Shown: piece by piece, positions 1-4,736 of the stretch
Layout of the letters: every line of letters begins with the position of its first letter
Numbering within the stretch: the stretch's first letter is position 1
NCBI GenBank assembly: GCA_900321335.1
Contig: ONVR01000370.1
Coordinates: 1 to 5,190, forward strand
Direction of reading: 5' to 3'
DNA: 5,190 nucleotides
Origin: an uncultured Eubacteriales bacterium
GTDB lineage: Bacteria > Bacillota > Clostridia > Oscillospirales > Oscillospiraceae
Made by a program: the position numbers and the translations under genes
The notes under the pieces: model-generated
Database searches by the model: none
The model's input: the letters and a program-made list of their open reading frames with translations, nothing else
What the model was told of the DNA's origin: nothing

Positions 1-206
1 TCCTCCGGCTCGCCGTCGGCGCCCTTCTGCAGACGCACCACCTTCTGCTCCGCCTCGCTGAGCTGCTTCTGACAGAGCTTGATCAGGCCCGTTGCCTCCT
101 CAAACAGCGCCAGGGACTCCTCCAGCGGGGCGTCGCCCTTTTCCAGCGCCTTTACAATGGTCTCGATTTTTGTCAGAGACTCCTCAAAGCTCAATTTTTT
201 AGCCAT
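1..206 (-). CDS. xseB: Exodeoxyribonuclease VII small subunit (3'-truncated by window edge)
   Basis: XseB is the small subunit of exodeoxyribonuclease VII. Several copies bind the C-terminal region of XseA to form the enzyme, which degrades single-stranded DNA to oligonucleotides in the cytoplasm. The visible 68 residues begin MAKKLSFEESLTKIE and carry the family pattern: a first helix, LEKGDAPLEESLALFEEA at about residues 21-38, then a second charged helix LIKLCQKQLSEAEQKV at about 41-56. Family members are about 70-85 residues, so only a few C-terminal residues lie beyond position 1. The ATG at 204-206 overlaps the xseA stop by 8 bases (ATGGCTAA) and has GGAGG 9 bases upstream, inside xseA. 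The overlap implies coupled translation, which would help match subunit amounts. Identification is firm; the C-terminus is not visible. Confidence 0.95.
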   Translation of the reverse strand, partial: MAKKLSFEESLTKIETIVKALEKGDAPLEESLALFEEATGLIKLCQKQLSEAEQKVVRLQKGADGEPE

Positions 207-1404
207 TGTGCACATCCTCCACTTTACAGTCGATTTGGTCGTTTTGCAGCCGCAGGGTAAGGGTATCTCCCCGCTTCACGTCTCCGGCGGAGCGGACAAC
301 GCCGCCGTCTGTACCGGTGGCGATGCAGTAGCCCCGGCCCAGCACTTTCAGGGGACTCAGCGCATCCAGCTTGGAGGCGCAGGCGGCAAACCGCCGGCTC
401 TTCTCCCCCACAGTCCGCTCCAGCGCGGAGCTCAGACGCTCCGACAGGAAATCCAGGGTCATCTGCTTGTCCTGTACGTAGTTTTTCGGATCCTGCATGA
501 CCCGCTTGCCCGCCAGCTCCTCCAGACGCTTTTCGTAGTTCTCCAGCCGGAGGGTCAGGGTGTGGGCGCTGCGGGTCTCGTACTGGTCCAGAAGCGCCAG
601 CAGATCCGCTCGGTCCGGCACCGCCAGCTCCGCCCCGTTGGAGGGGGTCGCCGCCCGCAGATCCGCCACAAAATCGGCGATGGTGAAATCCGGCTCGTGG
701 CCCACGGCGGAGATCACCGGGATCTGGGATGCGTAAATGGCCCGGGCCACGTTCTCGTCGTTAAAGGCCCACAGGTCCTCAATGGAGCCGCCGCCCCGTC
801 CCACGATCAGCAGATCCGCCACCTGATGGCGGTTGGCATAGCGGATGGCGCCCACGATCTCCGGCGGCGCCTCGGTGCCCTGGACCCGGACGGGCATGAC
901 GATGACCTTTGCCAGGGGATACCGCTTGCGCAGGACCCGGATCACGTCCCGGACCGCCGCACCGGCAGAGGAGGTGATCACCGCAATGCGTCCCGGAAAC
1001 CGGGGAATGGGCTTTTTGTGGTCCGCATCGAACAGCCCCTCGGCGTAGAGCTTCTGCTTGAGCTGTTCAAAGGCCACGTGCAGGTCTCCCAGGCCGTCAG
1101 CCGACAACTGGTTTACATAAAGTTGGTACGCCCCGTCCCGGGGGTACACGGAGATCCGCCCGAAGGCCACCACCTTCATGCCGTTTTCCGGCCGGAATTT
1201 CAGCTTCTGGGCGCTGGACCGGAACATGACGCACCGGAGGGCGCCTTCGGCGTCCTTCATGGTAAAGTAATGGTGCCCGGAGGGGTACATTTTATAGTTG
1301 GACAGCTCGCCCCGGACGTAGAGGCCCGCCATGACCGGATCGCCGTCGAGCAGATCCTTGATGTGCAGGTTGATCTCCGAGACGCTGTATATGGGTTCAC
1401 TCAC
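199..1404 (-). CDS. xseA: Exodeoxyribonuclease VII large subunit
   Basis: XseA is the catalytic subunit of exodeoxyribonuclease VII, a metal-independent nuclease that cuts single-stranded DNA from both ends and acts in repair. The 401-residue protein starts MSEPIYSVSEINLHIKDLL. Residues about 5-105 form the N-terminal OB-fold (GLYVRGELSNYK, then SGHHYFTMKD). The catalytic domain follows, with ITSSAGAAVRDVIRVL at about 143-158, GRGGGSIEDLWAFNDE at 202-217 and SAVGHEPDFTIADFVADLR at 232-250, then RAATPSNGAE. A charged helical stretch at about 265-345 is the presumed XseB-binding region, and the C-terminus has the typical LGRGYCIAT motif near 355-363. The length is shorter than E. coli XseA (about 456) but usual for Clostridia. 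The start is GTG, chosen because homology begins there and because it overlaps the upstream stop by 8 bases (GTGAGTGA). The upstream purine-rich AGGGCGGTG is only a weak ribosome binding site, so coupling probably matters. Confidence 0.97.
   Translation of the reverse strand: MSEPIYSVSEINLHIKDLLDGDPVMAGLYVRGELSNYKMYPSGHHYFTMKDAEGALRCVMFRSSAQKLKFRPENGMKVVAFGRISVYPRDGAYQLYVNQLSADGLGDLHVAFEQLKQKLYAEGLFDADHKKPIPRFPGRIAVITSSAGAAVRDVIRVLRKRYPLAKVIVMPVRVQGTEAPPEIVGAIRYANRHQVADLLIVGRGGGSIEDLWAFNDENVARAIYASQIPVISAVGHEPDFTIADFVADLRAATPSNGAELAVPDRADLLALLDQYETRSAHTLTLRLENYEKRLEELAGKRVMQDPKNYVQDKQMTLDFLSERLSSALERTVGEKSRRFAACASKLDALSPLKVLGRGYCIATGTDGGVVRSAGDVKRGDTLTLRLQNDQIDCKVEDVHNG
216..220 (-). promoter_or_regulatory. 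Ribosome binding site of xseB, inside xseA
   Basis: GGAGG on the minus strand lies 9 bases before the xseB ATG and within the last codons of xseA. It fixes the xseB start and fits coupled translation of the two subunits. Confidence 0.75.
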
Positions 1405-2317
1405 CGTTTTTCACCGCCCTGTATGTCAGAATGGCAACCCCCATTGCGTTATCCGTGGAAAACTGTGGCTGCGCGAAAATGCCGTCTGATACGCTCTTGC
1501 GAAGCAGGGAGTTGGAGGCCACGCCGCCGGAGAACAGCACCGGCAAGTCCCCGTACCGCTGCCGGGCCCGCTCCGTGACCCGGATCACCGTGGAAACCAC
1601 GGAGGACAGGGCAAAATACGCCGCGTCAGGGGCAGGGGCGCCCTTTTCCACAAGCTGCTTCATCTTGTGCTCCACCCCGGAGAGGGAAAAATCCAGTCCG
1701 TCGAGCCGGGGATCGTATCGGGTCTGTTCTTTTGCCTCCGCCGCCAAAGCGTCCAGGGCCTTTCCCGCCGGGAAAGGCAGGCCCAGCAGCACGCCGGTCC
1801 TGTCGATCAGCTGCCCCGCGGAGACGTCGGTGGTTTTGCCGATGATCTCACAGGTCACGGCGCTGCCCCGGGGTGTGACGTATAAAAGCTCCGTAGTGCC
1901 CCCGGACAGATGCCAGGCCAGCATAGGCCTGTCCAGCAGGGACAGCCGGCCGGCGGACCAGGTCGCGGCGGCGATATGCCCCTGCTGATGGGAAAACAGC
2001 CGGCAAGGCACTCCCATGGCCTTTGCCAGCACCTGGGCCTGGGTGGAGCCGGCCAGAAAGCAGGGCATATAGGAGCCCTCTGTCTCCCTGGGGGCAGCGC
2101 TTGCGCCCACGGCAAAAATCTCCCCCGTCAGCGGAAGCTGCTCCATCACCTGAGGCAGCGCCCGCACATGGGAAAAAAGCGCCTCCGACTGGCGAAGGCC
2201 CAGCTGCCCTTGGGCAACCGGCAGCAGCCGGCCCGCGTTGCAGCCCGTCTCTCCGTCGAAGAAGGCGCATGAAGTGGTGTAATTGCTCGTATCAAATGCC
2301 AGTGTGATCTGCTTCAC
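1397..2317 (-). CDS. TsaD/Kae1-like (peptidase M22 family) paralog, function unknown
   Basis: This 306-residue protein belongs to the ASKHA ATPase fold family of TsaD/Kae1, long mislabelled O-sialoglycoprotein endopeptidase. True TsaD makes the t6A modification of tRNA and is about 340 residues. Metal ligands are retained: HQQGH at 110-114 matches the HxxGH motif, and D289 in STDNAMG matches the TDN aspartate. Phosphate-binding loops are recognisable but altered: DTSNYTTS at 9-16 replaces ETSCDETG, SGGTTEL at 138-144 replaces SGGHTQL, KTTDVSAGQLIDR at 161-173 replaces the DDAAGEAFDK element, and SGGVASNSLLR at 263-273 is well kept. The region around 75-90 (APRETEGSYMPCFLAG) replaces the GPG segment of TsaD. 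It starts with GTG, overlapping nusB by 4 bases (GTGA), with GAGGAG 11 bases upstream (2329-2334). It sits where Bacillus has folD. I judge it a paralog rather than the housekeeping TsaD; substrate and role are unknown. Confidence 0.85.
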   Translation of the reverse strand: MKQITLAFDTSNYTTSCAFFDGETGCNAGRLLPVAQGQLGLRQSEALFSHVRALPQVMEQLPLTGEIFAVGASAAPRETEGSYMPCFLAGSTQAQVLAKAMGVPCRLFSHQQGHIAAATWSAGRLSLLDRPMLAWHLSGGTTELLYVTPRGSAVTCEIIGKTTDVSAGQLIDRTGVLLGLPFPAGKALDALAAEAKEQTRYDPRLDGLDFSLSGVEHKMKQLVEKGAPAPDAAYFALSSVVSTVIRVTERARQRYGDLPVLFSGGVASNSLLRKSVSDGIFAQPQFSTDNAMGVAILTYRAVKNGE

Positions 2318-2766
2318 CTGTCGGGCAGCTCCTCTCTGACAAAGGTACCGAGGATCCCGTTGACGTAAGAGGCCATTTCCGGCTCCTGATACCGCTTGGT
2401 CAGCTCAACGGCCTCGTTGATGGACACGCCGTTGGGGATATCCGGCATATAGAGGATCTCGTACATGGCGGCCTTCAAAATGGCGATGGCCATACGGGAG
2501 AGCCGGTCAAAGTTCCAACCCCTGGCGTATTTCTCCACATACCCGTCCAGTTCCACGCCATGCTCCCCCACGCCGGTGACCAGCCGGGTGATATACGCCT
2601 GCTGCCGCTGATCCGGAAGCTGGGCAAACACCTCGTCCTCCCCGGCAAGAGTGGCATAATAGGCCGGGTCAAAGGTTTCCCGGAGCAGGGTCTCCGGATC
2701 CGTCGGATTTTCGGATATGGTAAAGCACAGCCTTACGGCAATCTCTCTGGCATTCGTTCTGGTCAT
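2314..2766 (-). CDS. nusB: Transcription antitermination factor NusB
   Basis: NusB binds boxA RNA together with S10 (NusE) and supports antitermination of rRNA operons. The protein is all-helical. With the start used here it has 150 residues, typical of the family. The N-terminus MTRTNAREIAVRLCF is the usual NusB opening (normally R..AR..A...L). The C-terminal half carries the strongest signature: DRLSRMAIAILKAAMYEILYM at about 87-107, then PNGVSINEAVELTKRY at 111-126 and ASYVNGILGTF at 132-142. An in-frame ATG 36 bases further upstream (2802) would add 12 residues unlike the family. The downstream ATG is preferred because GGAGAG lies 6 bases before it and homology begins there. The insert at about 20-55 is acidic and variable, as in other clostridial NusB. 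It is followed by a 4-base overlap with the TsaD-like gene. Confidence 0.95.
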   Translation of the reverse strand: MTRTNAREIAVRLCFTISENPTDPETLLRETFDPAYYATLAGEDEVFAQLPDQRQQAYITRLVTGVGEHGVELDGYVEKYARGWNFDRLSRMAIAILKAAMYEILYMPDIPNGVSINEAVELTKRYQEPEMASYVNGILGTFVREELPDR

Positions 2767-2772
2767 GTCTTT

Positions 2773-2778
2773 CTCTCC
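2773..2778 (-). promoter_or_regulatory. Ribosome binding site deciding the nusB start
   Basis: GGAGAG on the minus strand lies 6 bases before the ATG at 2766. The alternative upstream ATG at 2802 sits inside a GC-rich hairpin, which argues against its use. Confidence 0.7.
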
Positions 2779-2794
2779 ACTTATGTTTCTTGTT

Positions 2795-2829
2795 CGGGGC
2801 ATCGCCCCGTCGCCGGGGATCAGCCCCGG
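2795..2829 (-). other. Tandem GC-rich hairpins between asp23 and nusB, mutually exclusive pairings possible
   Basis: Reading the minus strand, the asp23 stop codon lies in the loop of a 6-bp hairpin (CCGGGG, loop CTGAT, CCCCGG; 2829 to 2813). It is followed almost at once by a second 6-bp hairpin (CGGGGC, loop GAT, GCCCCG; 2809 to 2795). The right arm of the first can instead pair with the left arm of the second (CCCCG with CGGGG), so alternative folds exist. No run of T follows, so this is not a standard intrinsic terminator. Possible roles are RNA processing, mRNA stability or a partial barrier between the two genes; the role is inferred only. Confidence 0.5.
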
Positions 2830-3170
2830 TTGACACCGCCCACATGGACGTTGACGGCCTTGACCTTCTGGCCCGTAGCGGCCTCCACCGCCGTGCGGAC
2901 GGCAGTCTGGACCTCCCGGGCGGCCTCCTTGATGGCGGTGCCCAAATCCACCGTGACATAGGCGTCAACGGAGATGTCATTGCTCTCCTCGATCCGGATC
3001 CGCACACGCTTGGCCACGGTTTTCTTGCCGATGTTCTCCTGCCTGGTATACAGGGAAACGCCCTGCACGTCACTGATAGCGCCGGCGGCGATGACGGCAA
3101 TGACCTCCTCGGAGATGTTGATGCTGCCGGAGGCGTCGGCGGTGGTGATATAGTCTTTATATTCGCTCAT
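2820..3170 (-). CDS. Asp23/Gls24 family envelope stress response protein (YqhY-like)
   Basis: This 116-residue protein belongs to the Asp23/Gls24 (DUF322) family, small cytoplasmic proteins linked to cell-envelope homeostasis. In Bacillus subtilis the family member in this gene position is YqhY, genetically linked to acetyl-CoA carboxylase. Visible family features are the opening strand and helix SGSINISEEVIAVIAAGAISDVQGV at about 14-38 (split here by the usual IA..A pattern), the central strands RVRIRIEE and ISVDAYVTVDLG, and the C-terminal helix plus strand VQTAVRTAVEAATGQKVKAVNVHVGGV at about 87-113. There is no signal peptide or membrane segment. The start at 3170 has GGGAGGG 9 bases upstream; an in-frame ATG 51 bases further up would add a sequence unlike the family. 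It is the first gene of the downstream block and probably has its own promoter, followed 53 bases later by nusB. Confidence 0.92.
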   Translation of the reverse strand: MSEYKDYITTADASGSINISEEVIAVIAAGAISDVQGVSLYTRQENIGKKTVAKRVRIRIEESNDISVDAYVTVDLGTAIKEAAREVQTAVRTAVEAATGQKVKAVNVHVGGVNRG

Positions 3171-3179
3171 GGTATGATA

Positions 3180-3186
3180 CCCTCCC
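3180..3186 (-). promoter_or_regulatory. Strong ribosome binding site of the asp23-like gene
   Basis: GGGAGGG on the minus strand lies 9 bases before the ATG at 3170. It decides the start over the in-frame ATG at 3221. Confidence 0.75.
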
Positions 3187-3200
3187 GATCGATTCGTTTT

Positions 3201-3213
3201 GGGGCAAGGCCCC
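3201..3213 (-). other. Small leader hairpin before the asp23-like gene
   Basis: GGGGC, loop of three, GCCCC forms a perfect 5-bp stem in the predicted 5' leader. It has the same design as the hairpin at 2796-2808 before nusB (same arms, different loop). Twelve bases of it also recur at 3385-3396 inside the composite repeat. No function can be assigned. Confidence 0.4.
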
Positions 3214-3233
3214 CTTTGCATTTCTGATTATTT

Positions 3234-3262
3234 ATCATAACACAGCCGGCCGGAAAAAGAAA
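3234..3262 (-). promoter_or_regulatory. Predicted sigma-A type promoter with extended -10 for the asp23-nusB block
   Basis: On the minus strand a -10 box TATGAT (3234-3239) is preceded by TG and one base (TGTTATGAT, to 3242), an extended -10 element. At a 17-base spacing the -35 position reads TTTCTT (3257-3262), a poor match, as is common with extended -10 promoters. The spacer contains the palindrome CCGGCCGG. Transcription would begin about 55-60 bases before the asp23 ATG. It would serve asp23, nusB, the TsaD-like gene, xseA and xseB independently of the sporulation operon. This is inference from sequence only. Confidence 0.5.
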
Positions 3263-3293
3263 GAGCTTTCCGAAAAGAAATCCCCAAACACGC

Positions 3294-3335
3294 ATAAGGG
3301 GGAACTCCCGTTCCCCCTTATGTGACAGCATACAC
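3294..3335. repeat. Direct repeat copy 1 with 12-bp perfect inverted repeat
   Basis: The unit has arms ATAAGGGGGAAC (3294-3305) and GTTCCCCCTTAT (3310-3321) around the four-base loop TCCC. The tail then reads GTGACAGCATACAC. It matches copy 2 at 3545-3586 with 38 of 42 bases identical; the first 29 bases are exact and all four differences are transitions. Confidence 0.85.
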
Positions 3336-3460
3336 CCCATACCGACGCTTCGCCCCATAGGCACAAACAGCAGGGGAGCTCGAGGGGGCAAGGCCCGCCT
3401 CGAATGGGATCTGCCCTGCCGAAAGCCCGCCTCTGGCGAGATTGAGGGGAGCGAAGAGAC

Positions 3461-3491
3461 GTTTTTCGTGACGGCCTTCGTCACGAAAAAC
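3461..3491. repeat. 13-bp perfect inverted repeat
   Basis: Arms GTTTTTCGTGACG (3461-3473) and CGTCACGAAAAAC (3479-3491) surround a 5-base loop. The RNA of either strand would form a stable hairpin ending in a U-rich and A-rich base. It is not followed by a T-run, so it is not called a terminator. Confidence 0.85.
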
Positions 3492-3503
3492 ACAGGGCAT
3501 TGA

Positions 3504-3543
3504 AAGCTGCAGATAAAGTCTGATCGGACTTTATCTGCAGCTT
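3504..3543. repeat. 17-bp perfect inverted repeat, possible transcript end of spoIIIA
   Basis: Arms AAGCTGCAGATAAAGTC (3504-3520) and its exact complement (3527-3543) surround the 6-base loop TGATCG. It lies 43 bases beyond the spoIIIAH stop and is the strongest hairpin in the window. On the minus strand the stem is followed by TCAATG rather than a T-run, so termination here would be atypical. Confidence 0.8.
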
Positions 3544-3544
3544 G

Positions 3545-3586
3545 ATAAGGGGGAACTCCCGTTCCCCCTTATGCGACAGCGTGCGC
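3545..3586. repeat. Direct repeat copy 2, abutting the spoIIIAH stop codon
   Basis: This copy has the same 12-bp arms and TCCC loop as copy 1 and the tail GCGACAGCGTGCGC. It ends at 3586, and the spoIIIAH stop codon occupies 3587-3589. The repeat therefore starts at the first base after the gene. Confidence 0.85.
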
Positions 3587-4207
3587 TTACTTCACCTCGG
3601 TAATCCGCAGCTGGGCCGCCGTGAAGTCCGTATTCTCCGCCACCACGTCCGTGATCCTGGCCACATCCGCGGAGGAAAGCCCCGTCTCCGCCGCGGGCAC
3701 CGTGACGTTAATGCCGTCCTCGGTTATGTACACCACGCAGTCGGCAAAGCCCTTGGCCTTGATGATGCTCTCCACCTCGGACTCCAGTACCGTGTATGCC
3801 GCCATATCGCTGATCCGCTGCAGGGCCTCGTCCGCCGTCTCGGACTGGGCCGTCTCCGACTGGCTGACCATGGTCAGGGTGGATACGGCGGCGTCCCGGG
3901 CCTCGGACCGGCTCAGGCGCACGGAGTCAAAATACTCGCTCACCGCCGTCTGCTCCGCCGATTCCTCCGGGGCGGACACGGTGTAATAGGGCAGCTGCTG
4001 GGCCTGTTCCGTTTCGGTCTCCGGCTCCGTCTCTTCCGCCACGGGGATCGCCTCCTGCCCGTCCTGCTGCGGCTCCTGCTGGGCCGACACGGCGGCCTCC
4101 GGCTGTCCGGGGTTGTTTTTGCTGTTATAGGCCCAGTTCAGATAGACCGCCAGACACACAAACAGCAGCACGGCTATAATAACCGCATTTCGCTTCAATA
4201 CTTTCAT
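3587..4207 (-). CDS. spoIIIAH: Stage III sporulation protein AH
   Basis: SpoIIIAH is a mother-cell membrane protein whose outer domain meets SpoIIQ (or its clostridial counterpart) of the forespore across the intermembrane space, forming part of the mother cell-forespore channel. The 206-residue protein begins MKVLKRN, has one membrane segment at about 8-26 (AVIIAVLLFVCLAVYLNWA), then a flexible linker rich in E, Q, P and T at about 30-72. The C-terminal part (about 88-206) is the ring-building, YscJ/FliF-like domain: EYFDSVRLSRSEARDAAVSTL, then IIKAKGFADCVVYITEDGINVTV at about 148-170, then SADVARITDVVAENT. The start is uncertain. An ATG at 4219 would add MVKA and overlap spoIIIAG by 8 bases. 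The ATG at 4207 is preferred because AAGGA lies 11 bases before it, while the 4219 ATG has no spaced ribosome binding site. In Bacillus the operon is under sigma-E; its promoter is outside this window. Confidence 0.93.
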   Translation of the reverse strand: MKVLKRNAVIIAVLLFVCLAVYLNWAYNSKNNPGQPEAAVSAQQEPQQDGQEAIPVAEETEPETETEQAQQLPYYTVSAPEESAEQTAVSEYFDSVRLSRSEARDAAVSTLTMVSQSETAQSETADEALQRISDMAAYTVLESEVESIIKAKGFADCVVYITEDGINVTVPAAETGLSSADVARITDVVAENTDFTAAQLRITEVK

Positions 4208-4211
4208 TGCT

Positions 4212-4736
4212 TTAACCATCCTTCATCTTTACTACTGTGATCCTGTCGCTTCCCAGACCCGTCAGATCGGATACGGCTTTCGTCACTGCCAGCTTCACCC
4301 CGGCCTGATCGGCCCCTTCCAGCACCACCAGAGCACCCCGGTACCGGGGGTAGATCTGGCAGAGCACTACGGGCCGCTCCCCGGTCGTCCTGTCGTTGAC
4401 GGTCACCGTTGTCACCTCCGTTTCCGTCCGGGACGACTGATCCTGCGTCTGGCTCTGGCTCCGCTCGTCCTGAGCCAGGATCTCCCGGGTGTCCGTGTCC
4501 AGTGTCAGCATCACCTCCGCCCTGCCTGCGCCGTCGATCCGGGAGAGCGTGTCAGCCAGCTTTTCCTCAAAGGCCTCCAGATCGAAGGTCACGGCGCTCC
4601 GGTCGGCAGAGACAACATTGTTCTGCGCGCTCCCGCTCTTGGGCCAGAGCAAAAGCAGCAGACCCAGGGCCAACACCGCCAGGGCGTATTTTCCTTTTTT
4701 CATCAGGCCAATCAGTTTTTTGTATCCGTCACCCAT
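4212..4736 (-). CDS. spoIIIAG: Stage III sporulation protein AG
   Basis: SpoIIIAG forms a large oligomeric ring on the mother-cell side of the forespore channel; it is related to secretion-system ring proteins. The 174-residue protein has a basic N-terminus (KKLIGLMKKGK), one membrane segment at about 17-31 (YALAVLALGLLLLLW), and a ring-building domain. Family motifs are FEEKLADTLSRIDGAGRAEVMLTLD at about 56-80, split by a polar S/Q/T-rich insert at about 92-112 that corresponds to the beta-triangle region of the Bacillus protein, and IYPRYRGALVVLEGAD at about 128-143, with a final helix and strand AVTKAVSDLTGLGSDRITVVKM. The ATG overlaps the spoIIIAF stop by 8 bases (ATGGGTGA) and has GGAG 8 bases upstream (4745-4748), inside spoIIIAF. 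The length is slightly under the Bacillus protein (about 229), as is common in Clostridia. Confidence 0.95.
   Translation of the reverse strand: MGDGYKKLIGLMKKGKYALAVLALGLLLLLWPKSGSAQNNVVSADRSAVTFDLEAFEEKLADTLSRIDGAGRAEVMLTLDTDTREILAQDERSQSQTQDQSSRTETEVTTVTVNDRTTGERPVVLCQIYPRYRGALVVLEGADQAGVKLAVTKAVSDLTGLGSDRITVVKMKDG
4219..4223 (-). promoter_or_regulatory. Probable ribosome binding site of spoIIIAH, at the end of spoIIIAG
   Basis: AAGGA on the minus strand lies 11 bases before the ATG at 4207 and directly touches the alternative ATG at 4219. This spacing is the argument for the shorter SpoIIIAH. Confidence 0.45.

Larger units (their letters stand above)
3294..3586. repeat. Composite repeat element between spoIIIAH and asp23: four perfect inverted repeats, flanked by direct repeats
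   Basis: This stretch holds no credible gene. From left to right it contains a palindromic direct-repeat copy (3294-3335), a unique core of about 125 bases rich in G/C runs, a 13-bp inverted repeat (3461-3491), a 17-bp inverted repeat (3504-3543) and the second direct-repeat copy (3545-3586). The core can partly pair across its ends: CTTCG and CCCC at 3348-3356 match GGGG and CGAAG at 3446-3456 with a 2-base bulge. The core also has a 9-base direct repeat GCCCGCCTC at 3393-3401 and 3425-3433. The outer copies suggest a small non-autonomous, MITE-like or REP-like element placed directly behind spoIIIAH. No transposase is present. It may also act as a transcript end for spoIIIA, although no stem is followed by a good T-run on the minus strand. 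Confidence 0.6.

Noticed and set aside
79..1578. 499-codon open frame on the plus strand across xseA
   Set aside because: It is antisense to xseA and the TsaD-like gene, has no family motif, is rich in G, R, H and P as expected of a GC-rich shadow frame, and conflicts with two well-supported genes.
2767..2802. Upstream ATG at 2802 as the nusB start
   Set aside because: The extra 12 residues do not resemble NusB, the codon sits in the loop of a GC-rich hairpin, and a well-spaced GGAGAG supports 2766.
3260..3266. GCTCTTT on the minus strand, resembling the core of boxA, the NusB target
   Set aside because: Only seven bases match, no boxB-like or rRNA context is present, and it lies upstream of the predicted promoter, so it would be transcribed only by read-through from spoIIIA.
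3167..3500. Two overlapping minus-strand frames (60 and 108 codons) in the spoIIIAH-asp23 gap
   Set aside because: They run through the perfect inverted repeats, lack good ribosome binding sites, and one runs into the promoter and asp23 start. They are best read as translations of the repeat element.
3504..3543. Intrinsic terminator for spoIIIA
   Set aside because: The 17-bp stem is strong but the minus-strand sequence after it is TCAATG, without the T-run of a standard terminator. It is kept as an inverted repeat only.
3542..4240. 232-codon open frame on the plus strand across spoIIIAH
   Set aside because: It is antisense to spoIIIAH with G/R/H/L-rich low-information sequence and begins inside the palindromic repeat.
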